Source of the DNA: Mesonia maritima
GTDB taxonomy: Bacteria; Bacteroidota; Bacteroidia; Flavobacteriales; Flavobacteriaceae
Length of the DNA stretch: 64,000 nucleotides
NCBI RefSeq assembly: GCF_042433895.1
Contig: NZ_JBHLUA010000012.1
Span: 310,001-374,000, forward strand
Direction: 5' to 3'
Shown piece after piece: positions 52,367-60,795 of the stretch (position 1 is its first letter; every line of letters starts with the position of its first letter). Under the pieces are notes generated by a model, which was not told the origin of the DNA, made no database searches, and saw nothing but the letters and a program-made list of their open reading frames with translations. A program made the translations under genes and the position numbers.

Positions 52367-54568
52367 ATGAAGAATCACTTTAAAGAAATAAAATTTCCAT
52401 CAACTTACAGATATAGTTCTGATTCGGACTCTATACCTATTGAATTTTATGAAAGTTCATTCCCTTTAGCTAAAAACATAGATTTATTATTAGGTTATTT
52501 TAGTACAAATGCTATCAAGGTATTATCTAAAAGTTTTGCAGAGTTTTTATATAATGGTGGTAGAATGAGGTTAATAACTAATCACATTTATAGTTTTTCT
52601 GATTACGAAAATTTAATTAATGATGTAAAGTTGGAAAATGAAGACAAAATCATTGATATTTTTTCTGATTTAGATAAAATAGAAAAAAATTTAAGCCCAG
52701 AAGGAATTCATTTTTTTGATTGTCTTAAATATCTACTTAAGCAAGGTAGATTAGAAATTATTCCAGTAAAATTTAATAAGATAAACTTAGCTCATTGTAA
52801 AAAAATGCTGCTTTATGATGGTAGAGACTATATATTAACTGAAGGGAGTATAAATTTCACCTTACCAGCTTTATTAAAAAATTCGGAAAGTTTTCAAGTA
52901 GAAACACCTTGGAATGGAAAAGTAAGTAAAAATAGAATTGAAGTAGAAAAAGAAAATTTTGAAAAAATATTTACTAAAACTCATTCTAGCTATGAATATT
53001 TAGACAAAGAGAATATTGAAGTGGTAATAAATTCAATTGGTAAAAATAAGGACATTTCAGATCTATTGGATGATTCATTAAGACTTGACAACTCTTCTTA
53101 TAGCTTGAAAGTAAAAACAATATTAAGACAAAAGAAAGAAAGGTTTGAGGAAAAAATTGAAATGATACAAAATACTCCAAAGTTTCCTTATCCTGAAGGT
53201 CCTAGAGAATATCAAAAAGAGGCTTTTGAAGCTTGGAAAAGTAATAGTTACTCTGGTGTATTTGCTATGGCTACTGGTACAGGAAAAACAATTACCTCAC
53301 TTAATTGCTTATTAAACATTTACCAAGAAGAAGCTTCATATAAAGCTATTATTTTAGTACCCTCTATTGCCTTACTCAATCAATGGGAAGAAGAAGTCAA
53401 ATCTTTTAATTTCAATATTATTCTCAAAGTTGGAGGTGGCAACAAATGGGAGAAAGATTTTGCTAATTATTGTAGTAATTTTAATTGGGGACTAAAAGAG
53501 AATTTAATTATTATATCAACTTATGGTAGTTTTGTCTTAGATAGATTCCAGAGACAATTTTCTAAAATTCAAAGTGAATTTTTATTAATTGCTGATGAGG
53601 CTCATAATATGGGGGCAAATAATATCAAATCTAAACTAAGTCAAGTTTCAGTAGCTAAGAAAATAGGACTTTCTGCCACCCCAAAAAGAGTTTATGATCC
53701 AGAAGGAACTCTTGCTTTAGATAGTTTTTTCAAAGATTCTCCTCCATATACATATAGCTTTGGAATGGAAAAAGCTCTGGAATATGGTTATTTAACTGGT
53801 TACAAGTATTATCCAATGATAGTTGAACTAACTGAGAATGAGTTTCAAGAATATTCAGCCATATCAAAACAACTATTAAAGTATTTTGATTTTGAAAATG
53901 GTAAATTTAGAGATGATCCAATTGTTGAAATTCTACTTTTAAAAAGAAAAAATATAATTCATAAGGCTTTCAACAAATTATCTTTATTTAGTGAAATAGT
54001 AGGAAAATTAAAAAAAGAAAATAAATGCAAATATATTTTTGCCTATATTCCTGAAGGTAATTATGTAAATGATGAGGGTGATCAAACTAGAATCTTAAAT
54101 GAATATTTGAAGAAAGTTAGTACTGATTTCCCTTCTACCAAAATGAATTCTTATACTTCCTTAGATAATAATCTAGATGAGATTTTAAGAGGTTTTGAAG
54201 AAGGAAAAATAGAGATTCTTATGGCTATGAAAATGCTTGATGAAGGTGTAGATGTACCTAGAGCAGAAATAGGAATTTTTGCTAGTAGTACAGGAAACCC
54301 CCGACAATTTATACAGAGAAGAGGTAGATTGTTAAGAAAACATACAAATAAAAGATATTCAACTATATACGATATGGTTGTAATACCTAAACTTAATGAG
54401 TATAATAACGAATTATTTTCTATTGAAAAAAGCTTAGTAAAAAATGAATTAACCAGAGTTGCATATTTCTCTAGTTTATCTCTAAATTTTTATGATTCTA
54501 AAGATGCACTGGAAGAAGTATGTAAAAAATATAATCTAGATTTAGATACCATTATACAAGACTTATAA
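52367..54568 (+). CDS. SF2 helicase with N-terminal phospholipase-D-like nuclease motif
   Basis: A 733-residue protein. The N-terminal ~200 residues contain a PLD-type HKD motif: H143-x-K145, D151 and G160-S161...N163. The helicase part has Walker A MATGTGKT (301-308), DEAH-box IADEAHN (410-413), motif III GLSATPKR (about 432-439) and motif VI QRRGRLLR. This joins a nuclease-like and a translocase module, as in type III-like restriction subunits and in the restriction enzymes reported next to dnd loci (family 'DNA phosphorothioation system restriction enzyme'). It heads a five-gene operon with 2-bp spacing to the next gene. Role in cutting unmodified DNA is inferred. Confidence 0.85.
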   Translation: MKNHFKEIKFPSTYRYSSDSDSIPIEFYESSFPLAKNIDLLLGYFSTNAIKVLSKSFAEFLYNGGRMRLITNHIYSFSDYENLINDVKLENEDKIIDIFSDLDKIEKNLSPEGIHFFDCLKYLLKQGRLEIIPVKFNKINLAHCKKMLLYDGRDYILTEGSINFTLPALLKNSESFQVETPWNGKVSKNRIEVEKENFEKIFTKTHSSYEYLDKENIEVVINSIGKNKDISDLLDDSLRLDNSSYSLKVKTILRQKKERFEEKIEMIQNTPKFPYPEGPREYQKEAFEAWKSNSYSGVFAMATGTGKTITSLNCLLNIYQEEASYKAIILVPSIALLNQWEEEVKSFNFNIILKVGGGNKWEKDFANYCSNFNWGLKENLIIISTYGSFVLDRFQRQFSKIQSEFLLIADEAHNMGANNIKSKLSQVSVAKKIGLSATPKRVYDPEGTLALDSFFKDSPPYTYSFGMEKALEYGYLTGYKYYPMIVELTENEFQEYSAISKQLLKYFDFENGKFRDDPIVEILLLKRKNIIHKAFNKLSLFSEIVGKLKKENKCKYIFAYIPEGNYVNDEGDQTRILNEYLKKVSTDFPSTKMNSYTSLDNNLDEILRGFEEGKIEILMAMKMLDEGVDVPRAEIGIFASSTGNPRQFIQRRGRLLRKHTNKRYSTIYDMVVIPKLNEYNNELFSIEKSLVKNELTRVAYFSSLSLNFYDSKDALEEVCKKYNLDLDTIIQDL

Positions 54569-54570
54569 AT

Positions 54571-54786
54571 ATGGAAAGAAATGACATTTTAAGAGAAATT
54601 CTCTCTGATCCAGAAATTATGGATAAATACAGTATTACTGACGAAAAACTAACAGAATTAACTACAAACCCTCCATACCATAGCAATATAGTTGAAGTGC
54701 TATCTACTATTATCAATGAAAATGATAATCATTTAAGTTCTTCAATGATATATAAAAAAATAAAGAAAACTCATAACATAGGTTAG
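54571..54786 (+). CDS. Small acidic helical protein
   Basis: A 71-residue protein (MERNDILREILSDPEIMDKY, ending KKIKKTHNIG), predicted helical and acidic with a basic tail. It is tightly packed (2 bp after the helicase, 1 bp before the ATPase), so it is almost surely expressed as part of the operon. No family recognised. It may be a subunit or adaptor between the helicase and the ATPase. Confidence 0.65.
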   Translation: MERNDILREILSDPEIMDKYSITDEKLTELTTNPPYHSNIVEVLSTIINENDNHLSSSMIYKKIKKTHNIG

Positions 54787-54787
54787 T

Positions 54788-56977
54788 ATGGCATCAATTA
54801 TAAATAGTCTATCATTTAAAAATTTCTTTAACTATTATGGGGATTATGATCAAACTGAATATGAGTTTAAAGAAGGTGTTAATATTATAGTAGCAGACAA
54901 TGGTGCTGGAAAGTCTAAATTTTTCAATGCATTTCTTTGGCTTTTTTATGATGATGTTCTAGACTCAGATGATAAAAAAAGAAAAGCAGTAAAAGATTTT
55001 GCTGTAAAAATTATTTCAGATAAAGCTAAAAATGAAACAGAAATAGGTGAAAATGTTGAAACAGGTATAAAAATAGAATATTCTACTGGTAGATATAAAT
55101 TTCAAATAGTAAAATCATTTACTGCAACTCGGATTGGAGAAAAAATTTCAGATAATGAGAGTTGGCAAGTTGTAATGAATGACATTGAGATTGATAAAAC
55201 AGACCATATTCTACCAAAATATAAGCCTGTATATGATGCAGATGAAAAACATAGAATAATCAATCAACTCATATTACCAACTCTTAGGCAATATTCTTTT
55301 TTCCAAGGAGAAGAAGTTGATAAAATGATAGATTTTACGAAAAAATCTAGTATTGAAGATGCGGTAAGAACTTTAACCAACATTAGTAAATATGAAGATA
55401 TTGCTAAAATAGTTGAAGACATTGAAGCTAAAGCCTATAAAGATCTTAATAAACAAACTAAACAAAAAGAATCTCATAATGAGAGATTGGAAGATGCCTT
55501 AAAGAAAAGAGAGGAACTAAAGAATTCTATTAATCAGGAAAATGAGAAACTAGAAATTCAAAAAGAGTTATACACTAAAGCTCAGGAAGAATATGAGCTA
55601 TTAGATGCTAAATACGCAAATGCTTCAAAAAGGAAAGAACTAGATGAAAAAATATCTATTAAGAATAAAACACTAAAATCAGCAAGTGATGAATATCAAA
55701 GATTTTTAGAAGGTATTAATAATAGGTTTTTTGATGGTAATTTTTCTTGGATCACTTTAGGATTTGAAAATGTAGTTGAAGATTTTAAAAATAAAATTAG
55801 CACTTTTCGGGCTGCCCGATATGAGAAAAGAACTCTATTACAGGTTGCTGAAAGTCCAAATGATTATTTTACAATACTTCCTTCCAATTCACCAGATGCT
55901 GTTACTCTTCAGCAAATGATTGACAAAGAACATTGTTATGTCTGTGGAACAGACGCGCCAAAAGGAAGTGAGCCCTATAATCATTTATTAAAGCTAAAAA
56001 ATAGACCTAATGAGTCTAGTTCTAAAAAGCAATTTGTAAAGAATGATTTAGAAGACTTTTTTAGTAGACTTCAGTTAAATGCTTCACCTTTCTTAAATAA
56101 ATTTGATTCTATTCCTCAAAGTGTTTTAAGGACTAAAGAAAGAGAATTAGAACTTAAAAAAAGATTGGATAAATTAAGTTCAGAAGTCAAGGCTTTAAAA
56201 TCTCAAAGAAAAGACTTATTAGTGACTAGTAATCAAGATGAAGATTCTGATCCTAGAAATATAATAAATCAATACAAGGGCTCATCAAATAGAATGGCAC
56301 AAGCTTCTACTAAAATAGAGAGATTAGAGAACACCCTTAAAGAATTAAAAGCCCAATTACTTGCTACAGAAAAAGAAATCACCAGTTTAAGACCTAAAGA
56401 TATTCCTGAAGGTTACTCTGCAAACTATGAAATTGCACAGGATTTAGTAGAAGCTACTAACAAAGCTAAAGAAAGGGTGTTTGATAAAATGGTTAGTTTA
56501 CTAGAAAATCACGCCAATGAGCATTTCCAGAATTTAATCAAATATAATGATATTAAAGGAGGTGTTTTAAACTTTGATAAATCTCCTTCTGGAGGTATTT
56601 CTTTAGATTATATAGATGAAGCAGGAAATGAAGTTTCTGGTGCTTCTGAGGGATTTCAAAGAATGAAAAAGTTTGCTGTAGTTATGGCTATTATTTCAGC
56701 TAATACTTCTAACTATAATTATCCATTACTTGCAGATGCCCCTTTATCTGCATTTGGTAAAGCATTTAATAAAGGGTTCTTTGAAGCTATACCTAATGTA
56801 TTTCCGCAAAGTATCATATTGGTTAAAGATTTATATGACAAAGATTCTGAAAGTAAGTTAACTGACTTAGGAGCTAAATTAGTTAAAGATGAAAATATCC
56901 AAACTTTCTATCTAAATGAAGTAGATGGTGAATTAGCACAAATAGAAAGAACCACTAAAATTGAAAGAAGAAAATAA
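54788..56977 (+). CDS. DndD-like Rad50/SMC-type ATPase with Zn hook
   Basis: A 729-residue protein. Walker A is VADNGAGKSK (35-44); coiled coils at about 210-310 and 410-560; a zinc-hook C383-Y-V-C386 between them; the signature/Walker B region near the C-terminus reads PLLADAPLSAFG (about 646-657), which resembles the FIDSPLQKFD segment of DndD in this same window. It is therefore a Rad50-like/DndD-like protein. It may load on DNA with the helicase. It overlaps the following gene as TAATG. Confidence 0.82.
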   Translation: MASIINSLSFKNFFNYYGDYDQTEYEFKEGVNIIVADNGAGKSKFFNAFLWLFYDDVLDSDDKKRKAVKDFAVKIISDKAKNETEIGENVETGIKIEYSTGRYKFQIVKSFTATRIGEKISDNESWQVVMNDIEIDKTDHILPKYKPVYDADEKHRIINQLILPTLRQYSFFQGEEVDKMIDFTKKSSIEDAVRTLTNISKYEDIAKIVEDIEAKAYKDLNKQTKQKESHNERLEDALKKREELKNSINQENEKLEIQKELYTKAQEEYELLDAKYANASKRKELDEKISIKNKTLKSASDEYQRFLEGINNRFFDGNFSWITLGFENVVEDFKNKISTFRAARYEKRTLLQVAESPNDYFTILPSNSPDAVTLQQMIDKEHCYVCGTDAPKGSEPYNHLLKLKNRPNESSSKKQFVKNDLEDFFSRLQLNASPFLNKFDSIPQSVLRTKERELELKKRLDKLSSEVKALKSQRKDLLVTSNQDEDSDPRNIINQYKGSSNRMAQASTKIERLENTLKELKAQLLATEKEITSLRPKDIPEGYSANYEIAQDLVEATNKAKERVFDKMVSLLENHANEHFQNLIKYNDIKGGVLNFDKSPSGGISLDYIDEAGNEVSGASEGFQRMKKFAVVMAIISANTSNYNYPLLADAPLSAFGKAFNKGFFEAIPNVFPQSIILVKDLYDKDSESKLTDLGAKLVKDENIQTFYLNEVDGELAQIERTTKIERRK

Positions 56978-57468
56978 TGAATAGTCAAGAATTTAGAAGC
57001 AATTTATTATTAAAGAGACCTAGATACGCGAAAAGTAGAATACCTGTCTTAGATGCGTTTTCTGAAAAAGGGAGTAAAACAGTAGATTATAGTAGGTTTG
57101 GACCTTATTATGAGATTTATATTTATGCAATGATGTTAGGTATAAAAAATAAAAAAAGGTTACCTCTACCACCTAGAGATCTTACAAAAGATTTTATTGA
57201 AATTGGAAAATGGAAAAGAGATTCTTCTTTAGTTGATTTTTTATTAATGGTCATTTTTACAAAAACTGATGAACTAGCTATAGATTGGAATGAATTAGAG
57301 GATCTAGAGGAGAGTGAACTTTCTAATGTTATTTCTAAAGTAGTTTCCCTTATTGAAGAATATTCCAATGGTGGCTTAGAATACTTAGAGGAGCTTTGGG
57401 AAAAAGGAGAGTTAGATAGCTCTCATTATATGTTTATTGATTTGTATAAAGATGTCAAAAAAAACTAA
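56977..57468 (+). CDS. Operon protein, faintly DndE-like
   Basis: A 163-residue protein not clearly placed. Residues about 41-55 read FGPYYEIYIYAMMLG, which lines up with FGDYLDYYVGMVALH of DndE in this window (F-G-x-Y-x-acidic-x-Y pattern). The rest is helical, with an acidic part LEDLEESELSNV. Given that it follows a DndD-like gene, a DndE-like role is a reasonable guess but unproven. It overlaps the last gene by 17 bp. Confidence 0.55.
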   Translation: MNSQEFRSNLLLKRPRYAKSRIPVLDAFSEKGSKTVDYSRFGPYYEIYIYAMMLGIKNKKRLPLPPRDLTKDFIEIGKWKRDSSLVDFLLMVIFTKTDELAIDWNELEDLEESELSNVISKVVSLIEEYSNGGLEYLEELWEKGELDSSHYMFIDLYKDVKKN

Positions 57469-58231
57469 ATATAAGTGTATTCATGAGCATAGTGCAGATT
57501 TAGCTATAATAATAAATCAATTAGGATATGAAGATTTACATAATTGGCTAATGATTGCTTCAGGAATTAAAAAGGTTGATTTTAGTTGGAATAGATTCGA
57601 CAAAACTGATAGTAAAGAATGGTGTAGACCCGCATATGAATATGATGTAGCTAAAGGAAATATAAGCCAATTATATATCAACCAACTCACTGTATTTAAC
57701 TATGTTTGGGGTGGCTTTGAAAATTTACTCACTAGAAGATATTCTAAAAATCAAATTAAAAAAAATGGAAAAATTAATCTTTGTATTAAAGAGCTGGCAA
57801 ACTTAGATGAATTACCAATCAAAGATTATGATGTGTTTGAACAAAGATTTTCTTTTTTTTTCAATTATTGCTTGGAAAATGAGCTATTGGAATATAAAAA
57901 ACAAGTTCCTAAAGATAAAATAAAGATAATTTATAATATTAGAAACAAATTTGCTCACGGAGACTTAGAGTTTCCCGAAGACATTGAATATAATTTTAAC
58001 TTTAAAAATCCAGTCGGGCTAGTAAAGCTTATTAACTGTAGTACTAGGATTGTTCTTTTCCACATTCAAAGTTTAATATTAATTTCAGACAAAGGGAGTA
58101 CGGTCTATTCGTTTCTAAATAATATGTTTACAAATATTGATCTGGATGATTACGGTGATGATTTATTCCCTGTTGAGTTTATACTTGAGAACTTGCATAT
58201 GAAAGAAATTAATAAAAAGTCGCTTAAATAA
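57452..58231 (+). CDS. HEPN-like protein, last gene of the helicase operon
   Basis: Start taken at ATG 57452 (MSKKTKYKC), overlapping the previous gene by 17 bp; an earlier ATG at 57437 is possible. The 259-residue helical protein has YNIRNKFAHGDLEFPED, with R-N-K-F-A-H giving the Rx4H HEPN motif at about R164-H169. A conserved-type FNYVWGGFENLL precedes it. HEPN domains serve as RNases or sensors in defence systems. This could be the effector or the regulator of the operon. Confidence 0.65.
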   Translation: MSKKTKYKCIHEHSADLAIIINQLGYEDLHNWLMIASGIKKVDFSWNRFDKTDSKEWCRPAYEYDVAKGNISQLYINQLTVFNYVWGGFENLLTRRYSKNQIKKNGKINLCIKELANLDELPIKDYDVFEQRFSFFFNYCLENELLEYKKQVPKDKIKIIYNIRNKFAHGDLEFPEDIEYNFNFKNPVGLVKLINCSTRIVLFHIQSLILISDKGSTVYSFLNNMFTNIDLDDYGDDLFPVEFILENLHMKEINKKSLK

Positions 58232-58255
58232 GAGTTTTAATAAAGATTAATCTTG

Positions 58256-58735
58256 TTAAATATAGTGGTAAACTTCTTTCAATATTTTCTTTGCATAATT
58301 ATTTGCATACTCCCATTCACTAGTTGGAATTCCTCTAGGGCAGGTCTTACTAGTGTCTGAAACTATTTGAAATCTATTTATCTCTGGCTCATACTTATCA
58401 TAATAAGACTTAATTAAATCACTTTGAGATTTAGATAATTCTATGTGAACAGAGTGCTCTATAGCCTGAGTTAATGTTTTCCATCTCATTTCTGGAAAAT
58501 CTAATCTTAAGTCAGTTAACTCTACTGATAAAAGATTGACTCTACTAAAATAATCAAGATTTGAATCTCCAAAAAGTTTTACTTTTTTAGTAAAGGTTCC
58601 AGATTTATAGAAATGCTGAATCCATCGCGAAAATGTGATTTTCTGAGTTTCTCCAATATAAAGTAATTCCCTCGAAAAAATAAAATATACGAAACAACCC
58701 TCTAAATCATAATTGTTAAATCCTTTAATCTTCAT
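58256..58735 (-). CDS. GIY-YIG-type nuclease-like protein
   Basis: Start taken at ATG 58735 (MKIKGFNNYDLEG), overlapping the stop of the ATPase gene; the preceding in-frame ATG at 58738 is equally possible. The fold is seen in CFVYFIFSRELLYIGETQKI (split: VYFIF as the GIY element and LYIGET as the YIG element), a basic RWIQHF and a Glu in AIEHSVHIEL that could be the catalytic acid. About 159 residues. As the last gene of the dnd operon it is a candidate nuclease of a phosphorothioation-based restriction system. Confidence 0.68.
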   Translation of the reverse strand: MKIKGFNNYDLEGCFVYFIFSRELLYIGETQKITFSRWIQHFYKSGTFTKKVKLFGDSNLDYFSRVNLLSVELTDLRLDFPEMRWKTLTQAIEHSVHIELSKSQSDLIKSYYDKYEPEINRFQIVSDTSKTCPRGIPTSEWEYANNYAKKILKEVYHYI

Positions 58736-60401
58736 CATCAAATAAAGACCAATTATTATTAACCCAATTATCAATTTGATGAGAAGATGACCTAGAGAAT
58801 TTGCTAAATACCTCGACAGCTACTTTTGCGTCTATATCTTGAAATTTTTGAATTGTTTGATTTTCACCAACTGCCAGAGCGTGGAATAATGCTTCTAAAG
58901 ATTGTCTTTCAGGAGAACCTTTTTCAAGCTTACTTAACACCAAATCATAAAAAGGATGTAATCTATTTATTAGCACATAGGTGCCCTCTAATCTATCTGT
59001 TGCACTTTCCCATAAATTTCTGCCGTGATCCCAATATCTAACTCTTCTAAAAGCTTCCTTATCATCTTCATCTTCATATTTTGCATCATCCTCTAATTTC
59101 AGTTTATCGGAATTAAATTCCAATAGTTCTTTTCTATCTTGAACTTGCCTGAGATCTATACCTACTCCTTCTTCTTCTTCTTCCTCCAATACCGAATTCT
59201 TCACATTGAATTCTGATCCCTCTTTACCTGTATTTCTTGATGTTCTCAAAAGATCATCACACCTTTTAAATAAATCTTTAGACTGACCTCTTGAAATATT
59301 GACTAAAGTCATTAAAATTTTTTCAACTTCTTCTGAAATTGTCAAATGTTGCTTAGAAACATCAACATCAAATAAATCATCGTGCTCACTCTTAAATAAA
59401 ATTTTAGCTCTAAAACCTAGTTCCCCACGTCCTAGAAATAGTTTTTCACCCCATTTTATTAATCTTCCATTCCTGTAAAAATAAAATCCAGCATTTTTTT
59501 GACCTATCTCGTATTTTTTTATGTCTTTTTGCTCTTTTTCATCAAAGCCAATAAAATTCTTCATGCTATCCTTTGGAAATATAGCAACTTGAATTTTTAT
59601 GTTTTCTCCTTCGGGATTTAGTGGATTCTCAAATTCAGAATCTAAAGCTTTACAAGGTTTTTTACAGTCATAACTTTCTTTTTGAAAGGATTCGTAACAC
59701 TCTTCCCAAAATAAAATATCTTTAGGAATAATATTCTTTTCCTTTTCAATACTTTCATTTTCCTCCTTTGACTTTACAATTTTCACCTTAAAATTTCTCC
59801 CATTTTTAGATAGGTACTCATTATAACTAACTCCTGCTTTTTCAGTAATATCTTTTATAATTTTATTAGCTGAAACTCTGGATGTATAAATTATATCACT
59901 TATTGTAACAATAGTTCCAGATTCGTACTCCACCAATTTCTCCTTAATCTTTTCACTTAAAGCAGTAGTTGAATATCCAAATTCATTTTTATCTCTGATT
60001 ATATTTCTATCTAAGAAAAAAGTATCTGAAATAAAATTTCCTTGCTTACTAGCAACTTCCACCCTATTCCCCAAGGAAAAACCAGCTGATTTAAGCCCAA
60101 GTCCATATTTAGATAAGCTATTTTTAGAGTACTGAACATCAGAACCTAATTCAAGTGCTTTTTTAATAGCTTCCACATCCATACCTGTACCATCATCAAT
60201 TATTCTAATTTTTTCAATATTTTGAATGTTATTTAAGGTTTTACCATCCTTAATATGAAGTTCTATTGTTATATTATCTGCATTAGCCATAACAGAATTA
60301 TCAACTATATCAAGTATTGCAGAGCTAGGCTTATATCCTATCTTAGATATTGCTTCACAAATTCTATCCGCATTAATATTTAAAGGTTCGAAATTGCTCA
60401 T
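58725..60401 (-). CDS. GHKL (Hsp90/MORC-like) ATPase
   Basis: A 558-residue protein with the Bergerat ATP-binding fold: N-box ILDIVDNSVMANAD (about 29-42, D34-N35), G1 DDGTGM (69-74) and G2 KYGLGLKSAGFSLG (about 98-111). The middle (about 200-340) is a transducer-like part; the C-terminus (about 430-558) is helical. MutL/MORC/Hsp90-type proteins use ATP binding to clamp DNA or partners. Here it starts 1 bp after dndE and overlaps the GIY-YIG gene, an arrangement that suggests a nuclease-ATPase pair acting on phosphorothioated or unmodified DNA. Confidence 0.82.
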   Translation of the reverse strand: MSNFEPLNINADRICEAISKIGYKPSSAILDIVDNSVMANADNITIELHIKDGKTLNNIQNIEKIRIIDDGTGMDVEAIKKALELGSDVQYSKNSLSKYGLGLKSAGFSLGNRVEVASKQGNFISDTFFLDRNIIRDKNEFGYSTTALSEKIKEKLVEYESGTIVTISDIIYTSRVSANKIIKDITEKAGVSYNEYLSKNGRNFKVKIVKSKEENESIEKEKNIIPKDILFWEECYESFQKESYDCKKPCKALDSEFENPLNPEGENIKIQVAIFPKDSMKNFIGFDEKEQKDIKKYEIGQKNAGFYFYRNGRLIKWGEKLFLGRGELGFRAKILFKSEHDDLFDVDVSKQHLTISEEVEKILMTLVNISRGQSKDLFKRCDDLLRTSRNTGKEGSEFNVKNSVLEEEEEEGVGIDLRQVQDRKELLEFNSDKLKLEDDAKYEDEDDKEAFRRVRYWDHGRNLWESATDRLEGTYVLINRLHPFYDLVLSKLEKGSPERQSLEALFHALAVGENQTIQKFQDIDAKVAVEVFSKFSRSSSHQIDNWVNNNWSLFDDED

Positions 60402-60402
60402 A

Positions 60403-60795
60403 TTATATGTTAATTAAATTTTTTTCAATCTTATCAGCTAAAAACTCAAATCCATCCAGATTAGAATTAGTACTTATTTCCTCATCTAATAGCTGTAACC
60501 CATCATCAATATGCATTTTGACATATTTAGCTAAGTCTTTATCTGTAATATGAATATTGTAATGTAAAGCCACCATTCCTACATAATAATCTAAGTAATC
60601 TCCAAAAAGCACTGACTTAGAATATCCTTTACCTCCAGAGTTTTGAATATCTTTTAAGTTCAATTTTCTGTCTTTAGATAAAGAATAAGTCAATGCTATT
60701 CTAGAAATTATATTTTCCGTACCTAGATTCAATTTTCTAGTTAAATGAGCTACTACCTCTCTGTTTTCTTTACTTGTTTTAATATGTGTAAACAT
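60403..60795 (-). CDS. dndE: DndE: DNA sulfur modification protein
   Basis: A 130-residue protein with the DndE core FGDYLDYYVGMVALHYNI (about 64-81) and DKDLAKYVKMHIDDGLQLL (about 85-103). It binds nicked DNA in the DndABCDE phosphorothioation pathway. It overlaps dndD by 17 bp and is followed 1 bp later by the GHKL ATPase. Confidence 0.85.
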   Translation of the reverse strand: MFTHIKTSKENREVVAHLTRKLNLGTENIISRIALTYSLSKDRKLNLKDIQNSGGKGYSKSVLFGDYLDYYVGMVALHYNIHITDKDLAKYVKMHIDDGLQLLDEEISTNSNLDGFEFLADKIEKNLINI

